Source: Paracoccaceae bacterium
GTDB lineage: Bacteria > Pseudomonadota > Alphaproteobacteria > Rhodobacterales > Rhodobacteraceae
Length of the DNA: 64,000 nt
Direction: 5' to 3'
Assembly: GCA_028284705.1 (NCBI GenBank)
Contig: JANQRE010000001.1
Coordinates: forward strand, 99,605 to 163,604
Each line of letters begins with the position of its first letter. Positions within the stretch are counted from its first letter, which is position 1. The notes beneath the pieces were generated by a model that made no database searches, had not been told where the DNA came from, and saw only the letters and a list, made by a program, of their open reading frames with translations. The translations under genes and the position numbers were made by a program. This document shows positions 17,670-27,165 of the stretch, one piece after another.

Positions 17670-19169
17670 ATGATCTCCACCGTCAAAACAGTCGCCTTCG
17701 AGGGGATCGAGGCGCGGATCGTTGAAGTGCAATGTGCGGTTACGCCGGGGCTTCCATCATTCTCCGTCGTGGGGCTGGGGGACCGGGCGGTCAGCGAAGC
17801 CAAGGATCGCATCCGCTCGGCCTTGACAGCTCTGTCGATTGCGATGCCGCCAAAACGGATCACTGTGAACCTGTCTCCCGCAGACATGCCCAAGGAGGGG
17901 TCGCATTTTGATCTGCCGATTGCTTTGGCATTGCTCGGCGCGCTCGACATTTTGCCGCTTGAAGACCTGTCTCAGACCGTTGCCTTGGGGGAATTGTCCC
18001 TTGATGGCAGTCTTGTGCCAGTGATCGGTGCCTTGCCTGCCGCCTTGGCCGCCGCGGAAGCGGATTGTCAGTTGATCTGTCCTGAGGCCTGCGGTCCCGA
18101 GGCCGCCTGGGTCGATGCGACGCGTGTGCTTGCCGCCCCCGGATTGCTCGCGATAACCAAGCACTTCAGCGGCGCGGCGACGTTGCAAAATGCGCAACCT
18201 GGCCGGATCGAAGCGGAGCGCGATCACAAGGACCTGCGGGATGTGAAAGGTCAGGAACGCGCGAAGCGTGCTTTGGAGATTGCCGCCGCCGGTCGGCATC
18301 ATTTGCTGCTGAGCGGACCGCCGGGGTCTGGCAAATCCATGCTGGCGGCCCGTTTACCGGGTCTTCTACCGCCGCTTTCTGCCACCGAAGCGCTCGAGAC
18401 CTCCATGATCCACTCGCTCTCTGGCCTGATCGACGATGGCGGCATCTCGCACACCCGGCCGTTCCGCGCGCCACATCACACCGCGTCTATGGCTGCGATT
18501 GTGGGAGGCGGACGCGGTGCGAAACCCGGGGAGATTTCGCTCGCGCATAACGGCGTGCTCTTCATGGACGAGTTCCCGGAATATCCCCGCGCGGTGCTGG
18601 AAACCCTGCGCCAACCCATCGAGACTGGGGATGTCGTCGTCGCGCGGGCCAATGCGCATGTGAAATATCCGTGCAAATTCATGCTGATCGCCGCGGCGAA
18701 TCCGTGCAAATGTGGACATCTGACCGATCCGGGCAAAGCCTGCTCCCGAGCGCCCAATTGCGGGGAAGACTATATGGGGCGCATCTCAGGGCCGCTGATG
18801 GACCGGTTCGATTTACGGCTTGATGTGCCGCCGGTCTGTTTCACCGATCTCGACCTGCCCAATGATGGAGAGCGGTCAGAGATGGTGGCGTCTCGGGTGG
18901 CCGCGGCGCGCGACATTCAGGCGACACGATATGCTGATCTGGACGGAATTCGCGTGAACGCCGATCTTGAGGGCGAAAGCCTCAAGGACCATGCGGAACC
19001 AAACGAGGCCGGTCGCGAACTCCTGCAAAAGGCTGCCGAGCGTTTCGGACTTTCGGCACGCAGCTATCACAGGATCATCCGGGTCGCGCGCACGATTGCC
19101 GATCTTGCCGCCGTGCCATCTGTGACTGAAAAACACGTGGCCGAGGCGCTGACCTATCGCGGGATTTAG
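17670..19169 (+). CDS. comM: YifB family magnesium-chelatase-like AAA+ ATPase (ComM)
   Basis: A 499-residue protein with an N-terminal Lon-like/ChlI-N domain (KTVAFEGIEARIVEVQ), a central AAA+ domain with Walker A GPPGSGKSML and Walker B GVLFMDEFPEY, a Cys-containing insertion (NPCKCGH), and the C-terminal Mg-chelatase helical domain (SARSYHRIIRVARTIADL). ComM is a hexameric helicase that extends branch migration during natural transformation. The length is typical. It is convergent with gshB, overlapping by 4 bp. Confidence 0.93.
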   Translation: MISTVKTVAFEGIEARIVEVQCAVTPGLPSFSVVGLGDRAVSEAKDRIRSALTALSIAMPPKRITVNLSPADMPKEGSHFDLPIALALLGALDILPLEDLSQTVALGELSLDGSLVPVIGALPAALAAAEADCQLICPEACGPEAAWVDATRVLAAPGLLAITKHFSGAATLQNAQPGRIEAERDHKDLRDVKGQERAKRALEIAAAGRHHLLLSGPPGSGKSMLAARLPGLLPPLSATEALETSMIHSLSGLIDDGGISHTRPFRAPHHTASMAAIVGGGRGAKPGEISLAHNGVLFMDEFPEYPRAVLETLRQPIETGDVVVARANAHVKYPCKFMLIAAANPCKCGHLTDPGKACSRAPNCGEDYMGRISGPLMDRFDLRLDVPPVCFTDLDLPNDGERSEMVASRVAAARDIQATRYADLDGIRVNADLEGESLKDHAEPNEAGRELLQKAAERFGLSARSYHRIIRVARTIADLAAVPSVTEKHVAEALTYRGI

Positions 19170-20113
19170 CTGCATTTGGCCTCAATGGCCTGCCAGATTT
19201 TTTCAGCCACGTTGATCCCATCAAAGCGTTCCAATTCCTGGATGCCCGTGGGAGAAGTCACATTGATCTCGGTCAGCCAACCGCCGATGACATCGATGCC
19301 GACAAAGACTTGCCCGTGATCGCGCAGATCGGCACCGATCCTTGCGCAAATCTCAAAGTCACGCTCGCTCAGTTTCACCGGTTCGGGACGCCCGCCCACA
19401 TGCATGTTCGAGCGTGTCTCTCCTTTGGCGGGCACCCGGTTGATGCCGCCGACCGGCTCGCCATCGACCAGGATCACGCGTTTGTCGCCCTGCGCCACGT
19501 CGGGCAGGAATTTCTGCATGATCAGCGGTTCGCGATTGATGCCGGTGAACAACTCGTGCAGCGAATTCAGGTTGCGATCCTCGGGCGTCAGACGAAACAC
19601 ACCCGCACCGCCATTGCCATAGAGCGGCTTCAGGATCACGTCTTGATGCTCCGCTTTAAAGGCCTTCAGGGCCTCAAGATCGCGGGCAATCGCCGTGGGC
19701 GGCGTCAGGTCGGGATAGTCGAGAACTTTCAGCTTTTCCGGCCAGTTGCGCACCCAGGTCGGGTCGTTAACCACAAGCGTGTCCGGGTGGATGCGGTCGA
19801 GAATATGGGTCGTGGTGATGTAGCCCATATCGAAAGGCGGGTCCTGGCGCAGCCATACCACGTCCCAATCGGCGAGATCGATCTCGCGCAAGTCGCCAAG
19901 ATCGGCGTGATTGCCTTGCTCGCGACGGACGGTGAAGTCCTGACCTTTGGCGAGGATCCGGCCTTCGCGATAACTCAGCATGTCCGGTGTGTAGAAAAAC
20001 AGCGCATGCCCGCGCTCTTGCGCCTCTTCCGCCAGACGAAAGGAGCTATCCGCATTGATATCCACGGCCCCGATCGGGTCCATCTGGAACGCGACTTTGA
20101 GCGATTTAGGCAT
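19166..20113 (-). CDS. gshB: Glutathione synthase
   Basis: GshB ligates gamma-glutamylcysteine and glycine with ATP. The 315-residue protein begins LKVAFQMDPIGAVDINADS and has the ATP-grasp segments DVILKPLYGNGGAGVFRL, MQKFLPDVAQGDKRVILVDGEPVG and the C-terminal metal/ADP site FVGIDVIGGWLTEINVTSP. The length and motifs are standard. It follows yraN by 62 bp on the same strand, so rsmI-yraN-gshB may be one transcript, the usual Rhodobacteraceae order. Confidence 0.96.
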   Translation of the reverse strand: MPKSLKVAFQMDPIGAVDINADSSFRLAEEAQERGHALFFYTPDMLSYREGRILAKGQDFTVRREQGNHADLGDLREIDLADWDVVWLRQDPPFDMGYITTTHILDRIHPDTLVVNDPTWVRNWPEKLKVLDYPDLTPPTAIARDLEALKAFKAEHQDVILKPLYGNGGAGVFRLTPEDRNLNSLHELFTGINREPLIMQKFLPDVAQGDKRVILVDGEPVGGINRVPAKGETRSNMHVGGRPEPVKLSERDFEICARIGADLRDHGQVFVGIDVIGGWLTEINVTSPTGIQELERFDGINVAEKIWQAIEAKCS

Positions 20114-20175
20114 TGGCGGGTCCTTTGACTGACCCGTCCTACATGAGAGACTTGTTCACCGGAGACAAGCCCCGC

Positions 20176-20535
20176 TCAGGCCACAAGCGCGTTTTCGAGG
20201 ATTTCGACCCGACCAGCAGCATCGACCAAAGCCACATCAAAACGCATATCGCCGTCAAGCCTGCCTTCGGTTTGGCCTATATATTCCAGTGCCGCGCACT
20301 GGATGCGCCCGATCTGCGCGTCCGATAGCGCCTCCGCTGCCTGTGCGTGGGTTTTGCTTTTCTTCACTTCGATGAAAATTGTTCGGTCGTTTTCCTGCAT
20401 GATGAGATCAATCTCGCCGGCGGAGCCGCGAAACCGATGCGCGCCGAAACGATAGCCCTTGCGAAGATACGCGCGCGCCACGGCGCGTTCTGCCTCAAGT
20501 CCGGCGTGATAGCGCGTTTCGGGTGACTGGCTCAT
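20176..20535 (-). CDS. YraN family (UPF0102) endonuclease-fold protein
   Basis: A 119-residue member of UPF0102. It shows the RecB/Holliday-resolvase-like residues: an N-terminal Glu helix (GLEAERAVARAYL), the RGSAGEIDLIMQ motif with the metal-binding Asp, and the FIEVKKS motif. The biochemical role is not established. It overlaps rsmI by 4 bp (ATGA), the usual pairing of these two families. Confidence 0.9.
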   Translation of the reverse strand: MSQSPETRYHAGLEAERAVARAYLRKGYRFGAHRFRGSAGEIDLIMQENDRTIFIEVKKSKTHAQAAEALSDAQIGRIQCAALEYIGQTEGRLDGDMRFDVALVDAAGRVEILENALVA

Positions 20536-21395
20536 TTTGATAGCTCCAAAGCAGCCTGATAGACCTTGCGGCGCGGCAAATTCAGCGCTTCGCTGACAAC
20601 ACTGGCGGCGTCCTTGACGCTCATGGTTTCTAAGGCCTTTTCCAATTCCCGCCTCATATCCTTTTCACGTTCCGCCGGATCACCATTACCGCTGGCGCGC
20701 TCCACCAGGACGACGATTTCGCCCTTCAGATTTCGTCCCTGAAGCTCCGAAACCAGATCCGTTAGCGCCCCCCGCAGCACTTCTTCGAACTTTTTGGTCA
20801 GTTCCCGCGCCACAACGCCGGATCGCTGTCCCCCAAAGGTCTGAACCAAATCATCTAACAATCCGTGAACACGTTTGGGCGATTCATAGAAAATCAGCGT
20901 GCCTGGGATTACCGACATCTCGGATAGGAACTTCTGACGCGCCGACGTCGAGTTCGGCGGAAAGCCCGCGAAAAAGAAGCGATCCGTCGCCAGTCCTGAC
21001 ACGGTCAATGCCGCCAATACCGCCGAGGGGCCGGGTGCGGAGATCACATTATGGCCTCCCTCAATGGCAGCGCGCGCCAATTGATAGCCCGGATCAGCGA
21101 CCAGCGGCGTACCTGCCTCGGACGCATAAGCCACCGATTTCCCGGCCTCCAAAGCCTCCAACACCCGGGCGCGGTCAGCGGGTTTGCTGTGGTCATGGTA
21201 GGAAAATACCCGGCGCCCGTCCAAAGCGATTCCATGGATATCCATGAGCTTGCGCAAGGAGCGCGTATCTTCGGCAAATAACACCTCCGCGGACGCCAAA
21301 ATATCCAACGCGCGCAGCGTGATATCGCGCGCCGTGCCAATCGGCGTGGCCAGAAAATAAAGGCCCGGCGCGAGGCTTATGCGGTTTCCAGCCAT
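20532..21395 (-). CDS. rsmI: 16S rRNA (cytidine(1402)-2'-O)-methyltransferase
   Basis: RsmI adds the 2'-O-methyl group at C1402 in the ribosomal decoding centre. The 287-residue protein has the tetrapyrrole-methylase fold with FLATPIGTARDITLRA, FAEDTRSLRKL, SEAGTPLVADPGYQL and the SAM-contacting APGPSAVLAAL. The C-terminal part is the usual helical tail. It heads the rsmI-yraN-gshB set and is divergent from the LpoA-like lipoprotein gene, with about 107 bp between them. Confidence 0.95.
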   Translation of the reverse strand: MAGNRISLAPGLYFLATPIGTARDITLRALDILASAEVLFAEDTRSLRKLMDIHGIALDGRRVFSYHDHSKPADRARVLEALEAGKSVAYASEAGTPLVADPGYQLARAAIEGGHNVISAPGPSAVLAALTVSGLATDRFFFAGFPPNSTSARQKFLSEMSVIPGTLIFYESPKRVHGLLDDLVQTFGGQRSGVVARELTKKFEEVLRGALTDLVSELQGRNLKGEIVVLVERASGNGDPAEREKDMRRELEKALETMSVKDAASVVSEALNLPRRKVYQAALELSK

Positions 21396-21502
21396 GAGGC
21401 CCTTCTTCTGTGGCAGCTACATTTACTTGACACAATCGACCCCTTAAGTTGCACGCCATAGGGCTGGGCGACAGCCGCTGGGGTGCGAGGAGTTCTTCGA
21501 AG

Positions 21503-22678
21503 ATGTTCAACCTTTTGGAAATCGCCCGCAAGGGCATGCGTGCGCTTGTTGGATTTGGCGCGGTTGTCGGGCTTGCGGCCTGTGACGTCGATCTGAGCCA
21601 GGTCGGCCTGCCCGGTGGAGAGAATGCATCGGGCGACAGTGTGACGGTAGCGTTACTCGTGCCTTATGGGTCCGCCAGTGCGGGCGACGACGCGGTTGCA
21701 CGCAGTCTTGAGAATGCGGCACGCCTAGCCGCGAAGGACCTCGGCAAAGGGTCGGTGAATATCAAAGTTTACAATACCGCCGGACAGGCAGGCATCGCGG
21801 CGGAAATGGCCGATAAAGCTGCCGCTGACGGCGCCGATGTCATTCTCGGGCCTCTGCGGGCAGATGCAGCCAACGCTGCCGCTGTTGCGGTAGCCGACAA
21901 CAACCTCAATGTGTTGGCCTTCTCGAACAACACGTCGATCGCGGGCGGCAATCTGTTTGTATTGGGCAACACATTCGACAACATCGCCTCCCGGCTTCTG
22001 AGTTATGCAGGCTCTCAAGGGCGCACCCGGATCGTCGTGGTCTATCCCAACACCCCGGTGGGTCAGATCGCGCGCAGTTCTATCGTGCGTGCAAGTGCGG
22101 GCACATCTGTGTCGGTCGTGGGTGATGGTGCGTTCGATTTCTCGGAGGAAGGTATTGTCGAAGCTGTTCCGAAAATCGCCTCAACCATTCAATCATCCGG
22201 TGCGACAGCGGTTATGATGACCTCCGACAGTACAGGCGCGTTGCCGATTCTGGCACAGCTTCTACCGGAGCAGGGGGTTAACCCATCGGTCACAAAATAT
22301 CTGGGCCTGGCCCGGTGGGACATCTTCCAGCAGACCTTGGCTTTGCCGGGCCTGCAGGGAGGTTGGTTTGCGCTTCCCGACCCGTCTGCGAGCGCACAGT
22401 TCAAGTCGCGCTATGAGGCTGCCTATGGAAGCGCACCGCATCTCCTAGCGGCGCTGGCTTATGACGGGGTGGCAGCGATTGGCAGCCTATCCTCCCGGGG
22501 GCGTGCACCCTCTTCCGCAAACCTGACGCAAAACTCTGGTTTTGCCGGCGCGAACGGAGTATTCCGGTTGAGACCCAACGGGACGATCCAACGTGCCTTG
22601 GCGATCGCACAGGTGACGAACAGTCAGGTTCAGATTATTGACCCCGCTCCCAAAAACTTCCGCCGCGGCGGTTTCTGA
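21503..22678 (+). CDS. Penicillin-binding protein activator-like lipoprotein (LpoA/Leu-binding fold)
   Basis: A 391-residue lipoprotein. The signal peptide ends in the lipobox LAAC (VVGLAACDVDL), followed by a periplasmic binding protein type 1 fold like that of LpoA's C-domain (VALLVPYGSASAGDDAV, then IKVYNTAGQAGIAAEM and ADVILGPLRAD). In proteobacteria LpoA activates PBP1A; whether this short form does so is unknown. The ATG at 21503 yields the signal peptide. The gene is divergent from rsmI and its end overlaps the assumed glnD start by 41 bp. Confidence 0.85.
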   Translation: MFNLLEIARKGMRALVGFGAVVGLAACDVDLSQVGLPGGENASGDSVTVALLVPYGSASAGDDAVARSLENAARLAAKDLGKGSVNIKVYNTAGQAGIAAEMADKAAADGADVILGPLRADAANAAAVAVADNNLNVLAFSNNTSIAGGNLFVLGNTFDNIASRLLSYAGSQGRTRIVVVYPNTPVGQIARSSIVRASAGTSVSVVGDGAFDFSEEGIVEAVPKIASTIQSSGATAVMMTSDSTGALPILAQLLPEQGVNPSVTKYLGLARWDIFQQTLALPGLQGGWFALPDPSASAQFKSRYEAAYGSAPHLLAALAYDGVAAIGSLSSRGRAPSSANLTQNSGFAGANGVFRLRPNGTIQRALAIAQVTNSQVQIIDPAPKNFRRGGF

Positions 22679-25445
22679 TCCTCCCGAGGACGACGACACC
22701 CCTCTGATCTGCACGCCCGCCGCGATCTTTGACGAAGCAGCGGTGCTGGCCGAGCTTGATGCTGCTGCCGCAGACGCGGTTGATTCGAAGGCCTTGCGCA
22801 AAGAGGCCGTGCGCATCCTTCGCCAGGCCCTGGAGGTCGGGAAATCGGCGATTTCCGACGCGTTTCTCGCCTCTCCCTGGGCTGCACGTGAACTGACCCG
22901 CTCCTATACCCACCTCACCGATGGCGTGGTGCGCGCGACGCTGTATCTGGCAAAAACCCATCTGCACCCGCTGGCAAATCCAACCGAGGCCGAACGGCTC
23001 GCGCTTTTAGGCGTTGGTGGCTATGGGCGGGGCGAGATGGCGCCCTTTTCGGACGTCGATCTGCTCTTTCTGACGCCGTATAAGATCACCCCCTGGGCTG
23101 AGAGTGTCATCGAAAGCATGCTCTACGTGCTTTGGGACCTGAAACTGAAGGTTGGTCACTCCAGCCGAACCATTAAGGACTGCCTGCGCCTCGCCAAAGA
23201 AGACTTCACCATCCGCACCGCGATGCTGGAAAACCGCCTGATCACGGGCGAAGCGGCGCTTGCGGAGGAGTTGGACGAACGGCTCTGGAACGAGCTTTTC
23301 AAATCCACAGCCTCGGAATTCGTGGAAGCGAAACTGGATGAGCGTGCCGAACGCCTGCAACGCAATGGCGGGCAGCGCTACATGGTCGAACCCAATGTGA
23401 AGGAGGGCAAGGGCGGCTTGCGCGATCTGCAATCACTGTTCTGGATCGCCAAATATGTGCGTCGGGTGCGCGATGTCGCGGCACTTGTGAAGCTCAAGGT
23501 GCTCACGCAGGACGAGTTTGACGACTTTACGAAGGCGGAGGATTTCCTCTGGGCCACCCGCGCGCATCTGCATCTGGTAGCGGGTCGCGCGATGGAGCAG
23601 TTGACCTTCGACATGCAGGTCGAGGTGGCGGCACGTCTGGGCTACAGCGACGGCGAGGGACGGCGCGGTGTCGAGTTCTTCATGCAGGACTATTTCCGCC
23701 ACGCGACCCGGGTGGGAGAGCTGACCCGGATCATCCTGACCGATCTCGAGGCGCAGCATGTGAAGTCCGAGCCCGCCATCCTGGGCTTTCTGCGCAATGC
23801 ACGGCGCAAGAGGCTGAAACCGGGCTACAAGCTGCGCAATAACCGCCTCGATATCGCTGGACCGACGACGTTCCTGAAAGACCGGCTGAACCTGTTGCGG
23901 GTTTTTGAGGAGGCCCTGCGCACCGGCTATCTGATCCATCCCGACGGGATGCGGCTGATCTCCGCCAATCTGCATTTGATTGACGATGATCTGCGCTCCA
24001 ACCCGGAAGCGGTTCGGATTTTCCTCGACACGCTGTTGAAGCACGGCAATCCCGAGCGCGCATTGCGGCGGATGAACGAGTTGGGCGTTTTGGGCGCCTT
24101 CATCCCCGACTTTCAGACCATCGTCGCGATGATGCAGTTCAACCTCTACCACCACTACACCGTGGATGAGCACACGATCCAGACGATTTCGCACCTTGCA
24201 CAGATCGAGCGCGAGGAGCTACGCGAAGAACTTCCAATCGCATCGGGCATTCTGAAAGGCGGCGTGAACCGCAAGGTGCTCTATGTCGCGCTGTTGCTGC
24301 ACGACATCGGGAAGGGTCGCCCCGAGGATCACTCGATCCTTGGCGCGAAGATGGCGAGAAAAATCGCGCCAACGTTGGGGCTGAACAGCGACGAATGCGA
24401 CACCGTAGAGTGGCTCGTGCGCTATCACTTGTTGATGTCGGATATGGCGCAGAAACGGGACATCGCTGATCCACGCACAGTCCGCGATTTTGCGAAAGCG
24501 GTGAAAACGGTGAAGCGTCTGGACCTGCTGACCGTTTTGACGGTGTGTGACATTCGTGGCGTTGGACCGGGCGTCTGGAACAACTGGAAGGCGGTCCTGA
24601 TCCGCGCGCTTTATCGCCAGACGCGTGTGGCGCTCGAGGAAGGTATGGAGGCGCTCAACCGCGAGAACCGCGGGACCGAGGCTAAGAAGAAGCTGCGCGA
24701 AGCCCTGCCCGATTGGGACAAGAAAGACCTGCGCCGCGAAACCTCGCGCCACTATCCACCCTATTGGCAAGGCCTTCATGTCACGGCGCATATCGATTTC
24801 GCCAATCTGCTGCGCGACATCGCTGATGACGAAATCCGCATCGAGCTGACCCCTGATGAGGACCGTGATGCGACGCGGGTCTGCTTTGCGATGACCGATC
24901 ACCCGGGCATTTTCAGCCGGATGTGTGGAGCATTGGCTCTGGTGGGCGCGAATGTCGTTGATGCACGCACCTATACGACGAAGGACGGCTATGCGACCGC
25001 GGCGTTCTGGGTGCAGGACATCGAAGAGAAACCCTATGAGGCGCGACGCCTGCCGCGGCTGAAATCGATGATCGAGCGCACTCTGAGAGGCGAAGTGGTC
25101 GCGCGTGATGCGTTGAAAGACAAGGATAAAGTCAAGAAACGCATGTCCAAATTCGACGTGCCGACCCATATCACCTTCGACAATGATGGCTCGGAGATTT
25201 ACACGATCATCGAAGTGGACACGCGTGACCGGCCCGGGCTTCTCTTTGACCTCACCCGCACCCTGGCAGCGGCAAATATCTACATCGCCTCGGCCGTGAT
25301 CGCGACCTACGGGGCGCAGGTGGTCGACACCTTCTACGTGAAGGATATGTTCGGGCTGAAATTCCACTCCAAGTCCAAACAGGCCGCCATCGAGAAGAAA
25401 TTGAGAGACGCCATCCTGTCGGGCGCGGAAAGAGCGCGCACATGA
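22638..25445 (+). CDS. glnD: [Protein-PII] uridylyltransferase / uridylyl-removing enzyme
   Basis: GlnD senses glutamine and uridylylates or deuridylylates PII proteins. The 935-residue protein has the nucleotidyltransferase motif GVGGYGRGEMAPFSDVD near residue 124, an HD-type hydrolase domain (LLHDIGKGRPEDHS, about residue 555) and two C-terminal ACT domains (about residues 748 and 843). The start is uncertain. The first available start is a TTG at 22638 inside the previous gene, the next plausible ones lie over 100 bp downstream, and the first ~25 residues look unstructured. It overlaps murJ by 4 bp. Confidence 0.95.
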   Translation: MTPLPKTSAAAVSDPPEDDDTPLICTPAAIFDEAAVLAELDAAAADAVDSKALRKEAVRILRQALEVGKSAISDAFLASPWAARELTRSYTHLTDGVVRATLYLAKTHLHPLANPTEAERLALLGVGGYGRGEMAPFSDVDLLFLTPYKITPWAESVIESMLYVLWDLKLKVGHSSRTIKDCLRLAKEDFTIRTAMLENRLITGEAALAEELDERLWNELFKSTASEFVEAKLDERAERLQRNGGQRYMVEPNVKEGKGGLRDLQSLFWIAKYVRRVRDVAALVKLKVLTQDEFDDFTKAEDFLWATRAHLHLVAGRAMEQLTFDMQVEVAARLGYSDGEGRRGVEFFMQDYFRHATRVGELTRIILTDLEAQHVKSEPAILGFLRNARRKRLKPGYKLRNNRLDIAGPTTFLKDRLNLLRVFEEALRTGYLIHPDGMRLISANLHLIDDDLRSNPEAVRIFLDTLLKHGNPERALRRMNELGVLGAFIPDFQTIVAMMQFNLYHHYTVDEHTIQTISHLAQIEREELREELPIASGILKGGVNRKVLYVALLLHDIGKGRPEDHSILGAKMARKIAPTLGLNSDECDTVEWLVRYHLLMSDMAQKRDIADPRTVRDFAKAVKTVKRLDLLTVLTVCDIRGVGPGVWNNWKAVLIRALYRQTRVALEEGMEALNRENRGTEAKKKLREALPDWDKKDLRRETSRHYPPYWQGLHVTAHIDFANLLRDIADDEIRIELTPDEDRDATRVCFAMTDHPGIFSRMCGALALVGANVVDARTYTTKDGYATAAFWVQDIEEKPYEARRLPRLKSMIERTLRGEVVARDALKDKDKVKKRMSKFDVPTHITFDNDGSEIYTIIEVDTRDRPGLLFDLTRTLAAANIYIASAVIATYGAQVVDTFYVKDMFGLKFHSKSKQAAIEKKLRDAILSGAERART

Positions 25446-26980
25446 GCCAGATCCGCCTCATGCGCGGATTTGCGACGGTTGGGGTCTGGACGCTTCTCAG
25501 CCGGGTTCTGGGCTTTGTGCGCGACATCTTCATCGCAGCGTTTCTTGGGGCCGGTCCCGTCGCAGAGGCCTTTGTCGTGGCCTTCTCCCTGCCGAATATG
25601 TTCCGCCGCTTCTTTGCCGAAGGCGCCTTCAACATGGCCTTCGTGCCGATGTTCTCCAAAAAGGTCGAGACCGGCGAGGGGCCACTGGACTTCGCGCGTG
25701 ACGCGTTTTCCGGCCTTGCTTCGATCCTGATCCTGTTCACGCTGGTGGCGCAAATCTTCATGCCCGCGCTTGTGTTCCTTATGGCGTCAGGTTTTGCCGG
25801 CGATGAGCGGTTCGATCTTGCCGTCCTCTTCGGGCGGATCGCCTTTCCCTACATCCTGTTGATTTCCTTGGCCGCCCTGCTGTCTGGCGTTTTGAACGCC
25901 ACCGGTCGGTTTGTGGCCGCGGCGGCGGCACCGGTTTTGCTCAATGTGTTGTTCATCTCGACCCTCAGCCTCGCAGCGCTTCTGGGCTGGGATTTCGGAC
26001 TGACGCTTGCCTGGACCGTTCCAATAGGCGGTATCGCGCAATTGGCGCTTGTCTGGATCGCTGCATCTCGGGCCGGGTTCAGATTGACACCCCGCATGCC
26101 GCGGCTGACGCCGGAATTGAAACGCCTGGCCATTATCGCGGCCCCCGCGGCGCTGGCTGGCGGCGTGGTGCAGGTGAATTTACTGGTCGGGCGGCAAGTG
26201 GCCAGCCAGTTCGACGGCGCAATTGCTTGGCTCTACAATGCTGACCGTCTCTACCAATTGCCTCTTGGCGTAGTGGCCATTGCCATCGGAGTGGTGCTAC
26301 TGCCGCAGCTCAGCCGCAACCTCGCCGCTGAAGACTCCGCGGCCGGGCAGGAGGCCTTCAGCCGCGCAGGCGAGGTCGCGTTGGCGCTTACGGTGCCCTG
26401 TGCAGTGGCCCTTGTGGTTATTCCGACGCCCCTGATCTCGGTCCTCTTTGAACGCGGCGCATTCACGTCCGATGACAGCGCCGCAACCGCAGTGGCCTTG
26501 GCCGTTTACGGCATCGGACTGCCCGCTTTCGTTCTGCAAAAGGTTCTGCAACCCTTGTTCTTCGCTCGGGAAGACACCAAGCGCCCGTTCTATTTCGCGC
26601 TCGTCGCCATGGTGGTGAACGCGTTGGTGGCAGTCGGTTTGGCGCCGGTCATCGGGTATATCTCGGCTGCCCTGGGAGCGACCTTGGCCGGATGGGTCAT
26701 GGCGTGGCTGTTGTGGATTTACGGTCGAAAATTCGGGGAGGCCGCGCGGTTCGACGCACAGTTTCGCACACGCTGGCCGCGAATTGTGCTGGCCTCGCTG
26801 ATCATGGGTGCCGCGCTTTATGGCGGGTTTCTGATCCTCTCGCCCGCACTTGGCATGGCCGGCTGGCGCTATCTGGCTCTTGCGGTTTTGCTGATCCTCG
26901 GCGGGATCACCTATGCTTTGGTCGGACAGGCAATCGGCGCCTTTCGCCTCAGCGATTTCAGAAGCGCGCTGCGTCGTTAG
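25442..26980 (+). CDS. murJ: Lipid II flippase MurJ
   Basis: MurJ moves lipid II across the inner membrane for peptidoglycan synthesis. The 512-residue protein is almost wholly hydrophobic with about 14 segments. It begins RLMRGFATVGVWTLLSRVLGF and contains the conserved Asn/Arg-rich loop PNMFRRFFAEGAFNMAFVP and the FALPxFVLQKVLQPLFFAREDTKRP-like region. The start overlaps the glnD stop as ATGA. It is followed by a 185-bp convergent gap before the rhomboid-like gene. Confidence 0.95.
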   Translation: MSQIRLMRGFATVGVWTLLSRVLGFVRDIFIAAFLGAGPVAEAFVVAFSLPNMFRRFFAEGAFNMAFVPMFSKKVETGEGPLDFARDAFSGLASILILFTLVAQIFMPALVFLMASGFAGDERFDLAVLFGRIAFPYILLISLAALLSGVLNATGRFVAAAAAPVLLNVLFISTLSLAALLGWDFGLTLAWTVPIGGIAQLALVWIAASRAGFRLTPRMPRLTPELKRLAIIAAPAALAGGVVQVNLLVGRQVASQFDGAIAWLYNADRLYQLPLGVVAIAIGVVLLPQLSRNLAAEDSAAGQEAFSRAGEVALALTVPCAVALVVIPTPLISVLFERGAFTSDDSAATAVALAVYGIGLPAFVLQKVLQPLFFAREDTKRPFYFALVAMVVNALVAVGLAPVIGYISAALGATLAGWVMAWLLWIYGRKFGEAARFDAQFRTRWPRIVLASLIMGAALYGGFLILSPALGMAGWRYLALAVLLILGGITYALVGQAIGAFRLSDFRSALRR

Positions 26981-27012
26981 GAGCGTCTAAGAAGGTTAAT
27001 ATCTGCGACCTC

Positions 27013-27116
27013 GTCCCATAAAAATTTTATGGGACAACGGGTTGAGGTGTATCTGTCTCGGCAAATATTGTGTTGGCGATCAGCCAGCGCACACCATGTC
27101 CGATAAAAATTTTATC
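27013..27116. repeat. Two AT-centred palindromes in a convergent intergenic gap
   Basis: At 27013-27035 there are 11-bp arms (GTCCCATAAAA / TTTTATGGGAC) around a single A. At 27102-27116 there are 7-bp arms (GATAAAA / TTTTATC) around a single A. Centres are 85 bp apart and both share the core ATAAAAATTTTAT. The first could form a hairpin but lacks a T-tract after a GC stem, so neither is a classical terminator. They sit downstream of both flanking genes. Confidence 0.6.
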
Positions 27117-27165
27117 ATGAAAGCTTAACGGACAGCACTGAAACGGGTCTCAGTCGCAGGCTCCT

